Shown piece after piece: positions 28,801 through 37,200 of a stretch of 64,000 nt of DNA. Position numbers and translations under genes: made by a program. The stretch comes from Vespula vulgaris. Taxonomy: Eukaryota > Arthropoda > Insecta > Hymenoptera > Vespidae. The notes under the pieces were generated by a model. That model was given only the letters and a program-made list of their open reading frames with translations. It did not search any database and was not told the origin of the DNA. The DNA is taken from positions 4,028,001 to 4,092,000 of the forward strand of contig NC_066594.1 in NCBI RefSeq assembly GCF_905475345.1, in the 5' to 3' direction. Numbering within the stretch: position 1 is the first letter of the stretch; every line of letters begins with the position of its first letter.

Positions 28801-29723
28801 CCACCTCCGCCGAGAGTTTCTCCGAGTGCCCTCGCGTAATTCTAGTTTGATTTAAATCGAGGTCAAGCGATTGGGACCCTTCTCTCTTGTTAAAGTGGCC
28901 TGTTTATACGCTATTTCCGGATTGGACAAAATAAACCAAAGATTGGGATGTGACCTGTTCGGAGGTTGTTTGCTATTCTACTTACATATATGCGACTCGG
29001 CTGCACTTTCGTCTCAAACATCCGTCGAATCACTCGTCGTGTTAATTCTCTCGATTTCTACCATTTTTTTATACCCAGCATCGAGAGTTTCGAGTTCTTT
29101 AAATTGGCAAAGCTAATAAACGCGCTGCCGAATAAACGTAGACATAATTTTTTTTTCCTTTTTTCTGTAAACCGACGAAAAGAGTTGATGAAAGTTGGAA
29201 AAATTGAAAAGTAAAATATATTCTCTACCTACAGTAGTCAGTTACTAGTTACATCAAAGGAAATTCCATTGATGCGTTTTTTCTTACTTGATTCGAGAAA
29301 GCTCTGGTCTGCGAAATTTCTTAGTCTGTATCTCTATAGATCCTTTTGTAGGAGAAAGATGGAGAAGGAGATTACACGTTTCTATCTTTCTTCAGTTCAC
29401 TTCGTTTGCGATCTTTCCCCTAGTTCTCTTTTTCAATGGCTTTTGTATTACCAAGATTTACACCTTACGCACGTACACTAGAACGTTATTTTCTCTACGA
29501 AAACTTTTCGCCTTCGGCTGGGTTACAAAATAAAATTTGTTAACGCTATCCACCCATCGTCTGCTGTTATCGATCGATTTCTTGAAACTCCAGAAATAGA
29601 AAAGAAAATCTCAAGACGGAAATGTTAAAATGTCTACAATGTCAGCAGCTGGATGAGTTTCAAGATGTTGAACGCACGAACTCTATTAAAGAAAAGCTAA
29701 AGTAAACGTAGTAGACGTTCAAA

Positions 29724-29804
<81 letters not shown>

Positions 29805-32800
29805 ACTCTCTTTTTTTCTTTTTATCTTTTTCTCGTTCTGCCTCGAAGCATAAAAACGTCGTCAAGAATTACGAGACGAAAGAAGTTCGTAGATCGTAGA
29901 AACGAACAACCATCCTAACAGCGATTACTCCGATTGTTCCTTGTTCCTTAATCAGCTATCATTCTTAAAGGTGAGAACGAATGGGACACAACAAATTGAA
30001 AATTGCAAGAAAAAATTTAACGTCATTCGTTAATTTTTCTCGTAAAGAAACAAACTTAATTGTTTCCTTTCTCTTTTCTATTATATCTTCGACTTATTAG
30101 TTTTTCTCCAATATTTAGAAAGTCGGCTTTTAGAATCTCTTAAAATCTCATTTATTTAATTAATAAATGATTAATAATTTCATTATTTAAATAATACATC
30201 ATTCAGTCATCATCCAGTCTATTGCATTTTTTATTTATAAACAAGATCGTTTCAACGCCAAATTCATTATAGCAGAGAAGGTGCTTACGTTGTTAAATCT
30301 ACGAAATTCTAACCCTACGTAGTAAATAGAATCAGTTAACTATTTCGTTTTATCCTAACATGCAATTGATCGGTATCCTTGAACACGTAAAAGCAAATGC
30401 GATGAGATAAATCGAGATACATGGGACAAAATAAACGACGCGATGATTTTATCGAACTTTCCTGTTAAACTAACGAAATTTTATCAACATCTGGATACAA
30501 GAGGAACATGGTTTCTTGGTTTCGAATTTATACGATTAAGTTCATCACTTTGATGACGAACAAAATCTAAAAAAAATCCGTATATTTCACTTAGAGTTCA
30601 AGCAAAATCAATTGAAAAGTTAATCGAATTGCAACCTTTACGACAATAATTAAATTCATCAACGAGAACAACCAGCTATTCGATCGATCGATTGCAATCA
30701 CGAATTTTGCTATAATGAATTATCGCTCGCTTTTGTTCCAACAAAAATTGCAAATATTCCATTAAATGCTCGATATTTCGACGACTATAAAAAAGAAGAA
30801 GACGAATACCTGGCGGAATAAAATGTTGAAACTTCTAACGACTACTTTGCTATAATTTCATCTCGTATTTGAACGTTTGTTGAGATGTAAATACAATGAA
30901 AAATCAATTTCATTATTATCAATTGGTGATAAAATTTGATCGGGAAATGAAATATCGTGTAGAAATAAACATAAAATTAACATCTTCTTTTATAATAATC
31001 CATAGGAAAATACAAATTTGGGATGTTTTTGAATGCGAGCGAAGAAAATTCGATGTGGCTAACATTTAGACCACACGGACGTATTATATTTAGATATAAT
31101 ATAAATACATACGAAAGTGTACGATTATCCGATAGCTTTAAATAATATAATACTTAATGATGGATTTAATTCTCGACTGACATCTGCATTTTCTCACAAA
31201 CAACGACGAACTGCATATATGTTATATATGGTATATACACACTATGCATATATCTATGTGTACAACAAATGTCATCGAAATAATACCCTATACGACCATT
31301 AACTGCAGGTTTCAAAAGATAATAGAGCCACACTGATAATTGCGAGGATCACGGTTAACTAATCCCGAATGCTATAATCGTTTTCCTTTATGACAACTAT
31401 TCGAATATCTCATTATTATAAGTATTTAAACGTTACCGAATAATTTTTACCAAACTATAACATTTCAGTAAATCGTAATGAGAAACTATGTATTCGTTGG
31501 AACGAGACAATTTCAAGTGAATTGAACGTATTCATGAGAAAATATATCTCGTAAAACGAGATAACGCTTGTCTCGTTCGTAGCTAAATCATAAAAAAATA
31601 CGATGCCGCAATAATGCTATGGAACGTAATACTTTCGATGAAAAAGGATTGCTTCCACGAGAAAAGAAAGTCGACTTGTGCGGCAGTTGAAGAACAACTT
31701 CCTTAAATACGTTTACTGAAAAACTGTTAAAATTGAAACTCTTTTCAAAAGCAATTTCTTTAATTTCAGAGCTTATCAATCTCATAAAACCATTAACACG
31801 GAGAAAAAAGTTCACGTTAAGTCCGATAAATAGAAGTTTGACGAGTTTTAACTCATTTTTTCAATATTACATAAAGACATCTATTATGTCAACTAAATCA
31901 AATACCAATCAACAATACATTCATTTACAATACTTCCTTCTTCCGAGACGGTCGCGTATCGACGAATCAACAGTAATTCATACGATTGTCTCGATAGTTT
32001 TGACTTAGCGGAAAATAAATCAAGATAATCATCTCGTTTTTTTTACAAAAACTGATCGTATTTTCCGACAAGGAACGCGAGGACACTCGTGGCTGAGTTT
32101 TATCATCCACTATAATTAATTGACTCATAGATATATACGCAGGTCGCAGACCATATCGCTTTTAATTAGAATGAAAGACTAACGATCGTACGACGTGGTT
32201 ACTTCAATTACGAATTTGCGTTGGCAAATGAAAAGGAACGATTAGAACGCGCGCAAGGACGAGGACGATCGGTCAATTAAGTGAGATGGAAGCGGCACGA
32301 TGTGAAGCTTTTATTAGGTAGAGAGAGAACATTGAAGGGAGACGCAATATTTCGTGGTGTAGAATATAACGATTACGATAACGCGTTGGCGTGCGTTAGA
32401 CAGAACAATGGAGTCGAAAGAGGGAAATAGAAGGAAAGACATCGAATGAGAGATCGGGATAAAAATCGAAAAAGGGATCGAGAGTGGGATCTAGAGAGGG
32501 ATCTAGAGAGGGAATCTAGAGAGGGATCCGAGAAAGAAGATTCCGAGAGGTCTCTCAAAGAGTATAGCGCGTAGAGCAGGTAGAACGATAAGGGCTCGTT
32601 CCTAAGCGAGAGACCTCTACTTACCGATCACGTAACTGTAGCCATCCAAAGTGAGGACACACTTTCGCGTATTGGCGGAACTCGAAATGCCGGGCACTTG
32701 TTTGCGAGAAATTCGCTTAGTAGGGCTATAAGAAGTGCCAGGGGTACTTCCGGCACCTGGGTCCGAATGGCACTTCTGCACAGGGTCTTTGCTTTGTCTA

Positions 32801-32808
32801 GACGTCAT
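1..32808 (-). CDS. Pde1c: PDE1-type Ca2+/calmodulin-dependent 3',5'-cyclic nucleotide phosphodiesterase, partial (5' eight exons, proximal first exon)
   Basis: Hydrolyses cAMP/cGMP under Ca2+/calmodulin control in the cytosol (family knowledge). Joined exons, 5' to 3' on the minus strand: 32808-32625, 7056-6904, 6418-6205, 6098-5985, 1416-1167, 892-635, 445-276, 198-1. All junctions are GT-AG and codon phases agree throughout, giving about 513 codons before the window edge cuts the gene. In this numbering the Ser/Pro-rich N-terminus covers about 1-180, a basic amphipathic segment (KAALRLRCLLRQL), typical of the calmodulin-binding region, lies near 180, and the PDE1 N-terminal domain covers about 185-305. 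The catalytic domain starts near 306 with TLDDWSFDVFSLNEA and contains YHNNLHAADV (His369, His373) and IHDYEHTGTTNN (His409, Asp410, His413), the metal and acid residues of class I PDEs. The C-terminal part lies off-window. Introns host a tRNA and, on the other strand, a maltase gene and its pseudogene relative. Family assignment is firm; the N-terminal exon is less certain. Confidence 0.88.
276..445 (-). CDS. Pde1c: PDE1 exon carrying the HD metal-binding motif
   Basis: 170 nt, acceptor tttccag, donor CAG/GTATAC. It encodes NWLTDLEIFSSLVAAIIHDY followed by EHTGTTNNFH, with the HDxxHxGxxN signature that holds the catalytic metals (His409, Asp410 and His413 in the joined numbering). LYNDRAVLENHHISASF follows, the ExHH region of class I PDEs. 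The exon starts in phase 0 and ends in phase 2, matching its neighbours. Confidence 0.92.
446..634 (-). other. PDE1 intron (189 bp)
   Basis: Donor GTAAGT and acceptor tttccag on the minus strand; AT-rich. No other feature is visible in it. Confidence 0.85.
635..892 (-). CDS. Pde1c: PDE1 exon with start of catalytic domain and YHN/HAADV motif
   Basis: 258 nt (86 codons), in phase 0 at both ends, acceptor taatttaag, donor ATG/GTAAGT. It starts TLDDWSFDVFSLNEAAV, the standard opening of the PDE1 catalytic domain (family: DVDKWSFDVFALNEA). It ends NPYHNNLHAADVAQTMHY, with the general-acid His369 and metal ligand His373. The first in-frame ATG would fall outside the exon, so it is internal and not a start. 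Confidence 0.93.
1167..1416 (-). CDS. Pde1c: PDE1 exon, N-terminal regulatory domain
   Basis: 250 nt, acceptor ttttctgtag, donor AAG/GTAGTT. It encodes RLADEDDELSEVQPDAVPPE, then VREWLASTFTRQL and EKPKFRSVAHAIRAGIFVDR. This is the PDE1 N-terminal signature (vertebrate: DTEDELSDIQ, SEVRDWLASTFTR, EKPKFRSIVHAVQAGI). An opposite-strand open frame of 191 codons at 1113-1688 is its shadow. Confidence 0.92.
3893..4275. other. GC-rich intronic patch of unknown role
   Basis: About 380 bp clearly richer in G+C than the flanks. On the minus strand two overlapping open frames of 75 and 92 codons cross it (4270-4043 and 4127-3849). One contains MDPDGQQSHAVVTQKRKLR and RTPVWERLRNI, a basic amphipathic stretch. 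No protein family is recognised, and no clean acceptor/donor pair fits the PDE1 phases. It could be an unannotated alternative exon, an enhancer or an old insertion. Confidence 0.3.
4325..4440 (+). repeat. T/C-rich low-complexity tract
   Basis: Long runs of T broken by C, such as tttttcttttcttttttttt. It creates Phe-rich and Lys-rich open frames on the two strands that are not genes. Confidence 0.8.
5273..5277 (-). terminator. RNA polymerase III terminator of tRNA-Thr
   Basis: A TTTTT run on the minus strand, 7 nt past the 3' end of the tRNA, the usual Pol III stop signal. Confidence 0.8.
5285..5356 (-). tRNA. tRNA-Thr (anticodon CGT)
   Basis: 72 nt on the minus strand, folding as a full cloverleaf. 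The acceptor stem is GCCTCTT/AGGAGGC with one G-U pair and discriminator A. The D arm is GCTC AGTGGTA GAGC. The anticodon stem is CTGGT/ACCAG with loop CTCGTAA (U33, anticodon CGT, codon ACG). The T arm is GTGAG TTCAATC CTCAC. There is no intron, and CCA is not encoded, as expected in eukaryotes. It lies inside a PDE1 intron in the same direction as the host gene. Confidence 0.97.
5985..6098 (-). CDS. Pde1c: PDE1 exon following the calmodulin-binding segment
   Basis: 114 nt, phase 2 at both ends, acceptor gcttttacag, donor AAA/GTAAGT. It encodes LRCLLRQLQHGEISAELLQR and then NLHYAARVLEAVFIDETK. This matches the LRxLVKQLERG...NxEYAAxVLEAVYIDET block found in all PDE1 proteins, just before DTEDELSD. 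The basic amphipathic start of the block is part of the calmodulin-responsive region in the family. Confidence 0.92.
6205..6418 (-). CDS. Pde1c: PDE1 exon, Ser-rich linker
   Basis: 214 nt, acceptor ttaatttcag, donor CAG/GTAGGA; it starts in phase 1 and ends in phase 2. It encodes a low-complexity Ser/Gly stretch (RRSSGKSKSLGGGSFESSPP), then an acidic part (QSVDLDEILDNVDL) and DKAALR, which continues into the next exon. The region is predicted disordered and many of its Ser residues could be phosphorylated. Support comes from frame continuity and splice sites rather than family motifs. Confidence 0.82.
6419..6903 (-). other. PDE1 intron (485 bp)
   Basis: GT-AG intron between two linker exons, strongly AT-rich. 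A 78-codon plus-strand open frame at 6488-6724 has no recognisable features. Confidence 0.8.
6904..7056 (-). CDS. Pde1c: PDE1 first shared exon (accepts alternative first exons)
   Basis: 153 nt, acceptor gaaattgcag, donor TCGA/GTAAGT, phase 1 at both ends. It encodes ASPPDRRVTRDDMGVASHD and a Thr/Ser/Pro-rich tail, richer in G+C than the flanking intron. Upstream of it lies a 25.6 kb gap before the nearest candidate first exon. The first exons at 32.6 kb and 47.5 kb both end with one G of a split codon, which joins TT here to make Val. An internal ATG (DDMG) could serve an isoform with a non-coding leader. Confidence 0.8.
8159..8197. repeat. (AT)n microsatellite
   Basis: Uninterrupted AT dinucleotide run of about 39 bp. 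Confidence 0.97.
10379..10413. repeat. (AT)n microsatellite
   Basis: Uninterrupted AT run of about 35 bp. Confidence 0.97.
13965..14010. repeat. (AT)n microsatellite, imperfect 3' end
   Basis: Pure AT from 13965 to 13994, then AT broken by a G. Confidence 0.95.
15468..15502 (+). promoter_or_regulatory. Maltase core promoter: TATA box and initiator-like site
   Basis: TATAAAAGG at 15468-15476 is followed about 30 bp later by CACAGT at 15497-15502, which fits the arthropod initiator. The start of transcription would be near 15498-15500, leaving a 5' leader of about 125 nt with no ATG-initiated long frame. Position and spacing fit a strongly expressed, tissue-specific secreted enzyme, but expression is not shown by sequence. 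Confidence 0.65.
15624..18956 (+). CDS. Maltase / alpha-glucosidase, GH13 family, secreted (8 exons)
   Basis: Hydrolyses alpha-1,4-glucosidic bonds of sucrose/maltose-type sugars; bee relatives act in hypopharyngeal gland, crop and haemolymph (family knowledge). Exons: 15624-15777, 15857-16194, 16291-16416, 16890-17312, 17849-18104, 18225-18420, 18530-18670, 18887-18956. All introns are GT-AG and phases agree; the sum is 1704 nt, or 567 residues plus stop, the usual size for this family. Residues 1-16 form a signal peptide (MKGCLVFAALLIAVNA). YQIYPRSFKDSNGDGIGDIK is the insect maltase opening with a Ca2+-loop-like motif. Region I is DFVPNH (118-123). GVDGFRLDA gives nucleophile Asp223, VIEAY gives acid/base Glu290, and SGNHDN gives Asp352. 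All catalytic residues are intact, so the gene looks functional. It is nested antisense in PDE1. It resembles honeybee alpha-glucosidases, but orthology to a specific Hbg gene is not decided. Confidence 0.95.
19037..19042 (+). promoter_or_regulatory. Maltase polyadenylation signal
   Basis: AATAAA about 80 nt after the stop codon, consistent with the short 3' UTRs usual in insects. Confidence 0.65.
19043..20485. other. Spacer between maltase and its decayed relative
   Basis: About 1.4 kb with a 47 bp AT microsatellite (19763-19809). Short open frames at 19349-19561 and 20005-20277 (minus) show no motifs. No TATA/initiator pair as clear as that of the intact maltase was found before 20486. Confidence 0.7.
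19763..19809. repeat. (AT)n microsatellite
   Basis: Pure AT run of about 47 bp, the longest AT array in the window. Confidence 0.97.
20486..23091 (+). pseudogene. Decayed GH13 maltase paralogue
   Basis: Family blocks appear in order but broken. 20486-20654: signal-like start MMYPRQCVGIIFLCFSVLVA, stop TGA, then in another frame NQRWWKDTVFYQIYPQSF, then a further shift before NGIFGLK and an intact intron-1 donor. 21106-21209: ITSKLEHFVNSGV, then stop at 21193 inside KDF*YDIS. 21325-21351: IILDLVLDH for DFVPNH. 21410-21516: YKDYYIWADPVNE and SNIWLDVFGNPGW in shifted frames. 21727-21777: WLHKDVNGFCIT, where the nucleophile Asp is lost. 22184-22246: IDAWIQTMP and CLANQK, where NHD is lost. 22291-22320: YHGGEIGMMN. 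22414-22450: RTPFLCNNATYAG with a donor. 22700-22891 and 22975-23091: C-terminal domain and stop. It cannot encode an active enzyme. Introns 2 and 4 of the neighbour are absent, so it is probably not a recent copy of it. Confidence 0.9.
23143..23148 (+). promoter_or_regulatory. Relic polyadenylation signal of maltase pseudogene
   Basis: AATAAA about 50 nt after the last in-frame stop of the decayed maltase. AT-rich context makes chance occurrence possible. Confidence 0.35.
23822..24130 (-). CDS. Unidentified open frame (102 codons) of balanced composition
   Basis: This frame has higher G+C than its surroundings and an even amino-acid mix, unlike the Lys/Phe/Ile-rich chance frames elsewhere. 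It encodes ITVRMESGACVLDVRLRG, then VRVNWEGKLDLHFSANDQYT and FDLVSHLSTFTVQAIRNG, with alternating hydrophobic residues suggesting beta strands. There is no clear ATG in a good context: the first codon is TTC/ATG-adjacent at 24130, and the next ATG falls at MESG. A second minus-strand frame at 24260-24066 overlaps and reaches a donor-like GTAAGT near 24144. No family is recognised. It could be a decayed exon, a small gene or chance. Confidence 0.28.
   Translation of the reverse strand: MFLRRWRKEITVRMESGACVLDVRLRGIVFSVPNVRVNWEGKLDLHFSANDQYTLRGLLVQEKVGASNGFDLVSHLSTFTVQAIRNGARIREYKFQQQFCKT
24430..28670. other. AT-rich intronic DNA, no gene seen
   Basis: About 4.2 kb of the large PDE1 intron. Short open frames only. 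A 63-codon frame at 27726-27917 and several of about 60-75 codons show no motif. A short AT/GT-type run lies at 26532-26561. Confidence 0.7.
28680..28870. promoter_or_regulatory. CpG-rich patch in the large PDE1 intron
   Basis: About 190 bp with dense CpG (gtcgcagttcgcgatgcgtc, then ctcgcgacgccttcg) followed by a C-rich tract of cccctcccc units. It looks like a promoter or enhancer. No coding exon could be tied to it on either strand. Confidence 0.35.
29728..29810. repeat. (CT)n microsatellite
   Basis: CT run of about 80 bp with a single GC interruption near 29758. Confidence 0.97.
29811..32370. other. AT-rich intronic DNA, no gene seen
   Basis: About 2.6 kb before the proximal PDE1 first exon (intron side). 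Only short frames without motifs. A purine-rich run of repeated gagagggatc-like units follows at about 32450-32530. Confidence 0.7.
32445..32535. repeat. Short degenerate tandem repeat (gggatc-gagag units)
   Basis: Several imperfect copies of a 12-16 bp unit close to agagagggatct. It lies about 100 bp inside the intron from the PDE1 donor and makes an Arg/Ser-repeat open frame on the minus strand that is not a gene. Confidence 0.6.
32625..32808 (-). CDS. Pde1c: PDE1 alternative first coding exon (proximal, 32.6 kb)
   Basis: 184 nt from ATG at 32808 to a strong donor (ATCG/GTAAGT). It encodes MTSRQSKDPVQKCHSDPG, a Ser/Thr/Pro-rich stretch with KRISRKQ, and ends KCVLTLDGYSYVI plus one G. That end resembles the end of the 47.5 kb exon (HLDGAIYTI plus one G). 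The chosen start is the first ATG in the frame and has A at -3. The frame stays open upstream, without ATG, to a stop at 33073-33075, so a further upstream coding exon cannot be excluded. The opposite strand shows only low-complexity open frames. Confidence 0.72.
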
Positions 32809-33540
32809 CGTCTTGTTAGACACCCCTTTTTCTTCCTCTTCTTCTTCCACTTCTCTCTTCTCGACTCTTCTTCGTACCTTCACACCATTATGCCGTCCCC
32901 TTCTCCTCAGCCTAGTCGTCTTCGCGAGACAAGAGAGGATCGAATCGGCGAACCTTGCGTTCTCCACGGCTACATCTAGGTGATGGCGCCGTTCGCCTTG
33001 ATTATCACTTGATTTTTCTTTTTTCCTCTTTTCTTGTTCGGGAAAAGTAGAAATTATTACAGCTACGAATCCTCAATTGACTTTTCTCATGATGTTTTTT
33101 CTTTCCTCCTCGGTCTTTATTTTCTTTCGTCCTTACGTTGAGTTAACGACGGTTCGTGCCTCACGAAAGAAAACTCGTTTACTCGGCGTCGTCACGGAAA
33201 ATTCCCACGCGCGCCGTACACAAGGGTGCTTCGATTCTCTTTATCGACAAGAAACATCGGTACCTTCGACAGCCTTTCGAATTCTTTCGAAAACTACAGG
33301 AATTTCGGGCTTCTCAAGAACTTCAACTTCGTGTCTTACTCGAACCACGACGGATGGATATAAATACACACCGGTAATTCGAATAAATGAGGGGCGAGTG
33401 TAAAGGCTCTTGTTGTTTTTTTGAATCGCACTATCTCTCATTGTTTCTACCTTACTGCTCGTGCCCCTTTTTTTTGTTTTAATGAATACATACTTGGACC
33501 GAGAAAACGTTCCTCTTTCTCTTCTTTCGTCACCATCGAC

Positions 33541-33660
33541 CACCACCGCCACCACCTCCTCCTCCTCCACCCCTCCTCCTCCCCCTCCTCCTCCTCCTCC
33601 TCCTCCTCTTCTTTCTCCTTCCCCGCCACCACCTTCTTCGCCTTCTCCTCCTTGTCCTCT
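33541..33660. repeat. (CCT/CAC)n trinucleotide tract
   Basis: A C-rich imperfect triplet array of about 120 bp (cctcctcctcc, caccaccgcc). It encodes Pro/Ser runs on plus and Glu/Gly runs on minus. Confidence 0.9.
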
Positions 33661-34214
33661 AGTCCGCTTCGATAAGGTTTCCGTCCAACAAAGCGAAAAA
33701 TATATGTTGCGAACATCGACCCCGTTACGCTTCACGGTTCGTTCGAGCGACGTGAACTCGCGACCCGAAACTTCTTAGTACGTCTTTTTCCATCTTCGAC
33801 GGAGTCTCACCGCGAGTTAAATTCTATGCTACGTCCGGAGCTCGACGATGCTTCAACTACTCTCTAGCTGCTCTCGGAGACACTCTCGCTAAGTTTCCAA
33901 GCGAGAGAGAGAGAGAGAAAGCGATTTCACTTTTTGTCCTCTCTCTTTCTTATATTTCCTATTCAAGCAGTAGATATATATTCGCGTTCGAAATCCACGT
34001 GAGACTCGTTCCTGCAGCATCATCAATCGTCCAGTCAGTAATCTTACCTCGTTGATCTTTCTTATCAAAGTACTTTTCCGTATTCCACGCTGTCACGCGA
34101 TCGCGGTTACTATTCAACGAAACATACGATATTTGATGATCGAGTATTCTTTCAAAAAAATCAAAACCCATGTATGACTGTATAGATAGAAAAAGTGAAA
34201 GAAAGATAGATATA

Positions 34215-34219
<5 letters not shown>

Positions 34220-34259
<40 letters not shown>
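34220..34259. repeat. (AT)n microsatellite
   Basis: Uninterrupted TA/AT run of about 40 bp between two CpG-rich stretches. Confidence 0.97.
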
Positions 34260-34262
<3 letters not shown>

Positions 34263-37200
34263 TTATCTATCGAGAGTGTGCGTGCGTGCTCGTTCTTACG
34301 ATCGATTCCCCGTATCGTTCGTGTAACGTAATGTTAAAATTCAGTTTACCCGCCAGCGACGGAGGCGCTCTTTCGATGCGCTTTTCAAAGCGACATCAAA
34401 TTTATTCCTCCGTAGCCCCTTTCGGAAGCTACTTTTTTCACCCCATAGTTCACTTTACGTACGAATCTGTCGTAGATCGGAACTTAAGTACCAGCGAGAA
34501 AAAATAAAAAGAAAAAAAAATATAGAACCGATTCCTTTGTATAAAATCGTCCGAGTAGAAAGACCGCGTGCTTGGCCGGACGCGCGAATCTAAGGAAAAA
34601 CGTGAACGCGAAACGCGTGCGACTCGAAGCGCGGTACCGCCACAACTGAACCTCCATTCGAAAGCTCCACCTCGTTCTAACCTCTCTCCCACCCTTCACT
34701 TCATCCTCTTCCTCTATCACGCTCCAACTCGCCACTCGCTCTCATTCTTTCTCCCTCCTTCCCACCAAGTACCGTCGACGTGTACTTTCTCTCTAGCTTG
34801 CTTTTTACCCGTCTGTTCTATCTCCGCACCCTCAGGTGTCTATACCACTACCTAACCTCCGAGTTTGGGCTCGGAAAGCTCCCTTTGACGACCCTACCAC
34901 CACCATCACTGATCCTCCTCGCTCACAACTCAAACCCTTCCAATACTATCGAAGCTAACGTATGTACGTACGTTCTTACCGATCGATCGTTCTTTCGATC
35001 TCTTCTCTTCCGTTCCTGATTGGCACGACTTCTGTCCTTTCTTTTATATTCTTCGGAGGAATATCATAAAGAGAAAAGATATTGTATGGTTCGTGATTGC
35101 ACGAAAAATTTCGACTCGAGGGACCGAGAAAGAGAAGTCTGATGGAACGAACCATGGAAGATTAACACAGGCTCGATCGCAAAAGCGTCAAAGCAAAAAG
35201 GACTTCGTTGATCGTATGAAATTAGATTTCGAACGAGATAGACGATGCTCAGCTTGTCAGTTTGTCTGTCTAATAAGAACTCTTTCTTTCTACTTAACTT
35301 AACTCATTGTTCCATAGCGACTCGACGACCTCTAGCGAAGTCAATACTCCTTGCCTCTTCTCTTGCTTGTTCAAATTACTCTTCTTATCGAGGTCTCTTC
35401 CTGTGTGTGTGTGTGTATACACATATATCTTATTGGGTGAACAATAGGTCTACGGCATCGCGAAAAGGCTTTAATAAAATTTACTCTAATAAAAATGCTG
35501 ATAAAGATTGCTAATAAAAATGCTTAAATGATTTTCTACTACTTCTTCAATCGATAATCTTTCTATGATTACTTGGATTACTATCTTGTCTTCATTCTTC
35601 TCTCGGATTGTCGGCAGTATATACGGACCCTCCTGCTTCAGTCATCTCTTCTCTCTATTATGTCCACCTACATATCTCTTGTACTCACTCCATATATTCT
35701 TTCAGCTTATACTTTCTCTCTGAACTATTCTTTCACATTTTCAAAGCTCCTTCAGTCTCCTAACATACACTCATTTCTTCGACAAAGTATCTAAATAAAA
35801 ATGAAGTTCGTCTTATCGTATTAATTAAAACCGAGCGATTAAATCCGAGCGATAGTCAAGGAGGTCATTACTGGACTGGGAATATAATTAAAGTCTAAAG
35901 AACAATTACGGAATATGCATTGATCAGAGTTAGCTGGTATTATTCTTGAAACAGCTTATTTCTCGTTATTCCAGCTTTAGTACGACTTCTGCTTCTTCAT
36001 TACTGATTAATGTGAACATATCTTCTAATACATATTATTCGCGCTATCGAATTCCCAACATCCTTCTTCCAACCTTACAAATCCTTTAGCCACAACGGGT
36101 CGAACAATCGTTTAATCAAGTGGAACATTCGCATCTTTCTCAAGGGAGAGCTTGAAAAATTCAGCACTACCTGGACATCGAAGAAGAATATCCAGTTGCT
36201 TCATCCGTTTTATCTTTGAAATATCATGTGTCCTCCTGGTAAAGGGCTCCATAGAGTACCTCGTAACTTCGACCTTCGCAATATTAAAGCTCAACCATCC
36301 CTTCGCGTATATAATAGCACCGTAGTATTGCATTTCTCATCAGAGATAATTACCTACTCTTAACGACCCAACGAATGTTTAATACTAAGAGATTCATGAA
36401 ATCTCCGCGATTATTTTTTCATTGTCGTCCTGAGAATTTTCACGGAATCGTCGCTAAATATAAAATAATGCTAAATTCAATCTGTAAACTCAGAAAATTA
36501 CGCGATAGTTGGTGCTGTTAATTGATAATTGACAAGTATTGTTTTGTTATAAAATAAATAATTATAAAATCAATGTTTATTGAAAATAATTAAAATTAAA
36601 ATTAAAACATATTGAATAGCAAATGAATACAACTTTAAATTTCATTATACGATTTCCTTGTTTACATATTACTCAGCACGTTTCGTTTTCCTCGAAAATA
36701 TGTGAAAATCGCAGTCCCGAATGCTGAATAGTAGGAAAAGAAATACGGAGATACGTAAAGTCAATGCAGTGAAAACACGTACAACCTCCTTCGCTTTTCC
36801 ACACATCAGGCCAGATTTCCATGATTTTGTAGGATACATTCCGTGTGATTTTCATGCGAGAAAAGATATAGACTCTGAAAAGCGAATATAACATCTTGGA
36901 AAAACGATCGAATAATAGTAACCCTCACTTCGAGGCAAGTCTCGCTTTCAATGGAGCTTTTTACGTCGTTCTTCTTCAAGAACTTTACGGTTTTCTTCCA
37001 ACTTTCCAGAGACGTCATTCCGATCCAACCGCTCCCACGTGCTTCTACTCTTGAAAATTTACGTTTAACTCTCACTATTTTGCATAAGAAGATAATCTTA
37101 CGGAAGTTACGAAATATACCTAATCTCTTAGAGAAAATTTTTTTTCGGCGAAATGATAAAGAAAACAAAGCCAACTTGTTAAGATTAAAAATTGTCAACG

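Larger units (their letters stand above)
32809..34760 (-). promoter_or_regulatory. CpG-rich 5' region of the proximal PDE1 first exon
   Basis: About 2 kb upstream of the ATG at 32808 is much richer in CpG than the rest, especially 33140-33400 and 34290-34660 (cgccagcgacggaggcg; gcttggccggacgcgcg). It contains CCT/CAC trinucleotide and GA-type tracts. Long open frames across it on both strands are repeat-driven (Pro/Ser or Glu/Gly runs). Most likely it holds the promoter and 5' UTR; no single start site can be named. Confidence 0.45.

Noticed and set aside
32698..32983. Plus-strand frames of 82-93 codons across the proximal first exon
   Set aside because: Shadows of the minus-strand PDE1 exon and its purine-rich upstream sequence; Phe/Ser runs only.
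33241..33778. Frames up to 164 codons with Gly/Glu or Pro/Ser runs
   Set aside because: Generated by the CCT/CAC triplet array; no domain, no splice logic.
36806..37198. 130-codon minus-strand frame
   Set aside because: Lys/Phe/Ile-rich as expected by chance in AT-rich DNA, no ATG context, motif or splice partner seen.
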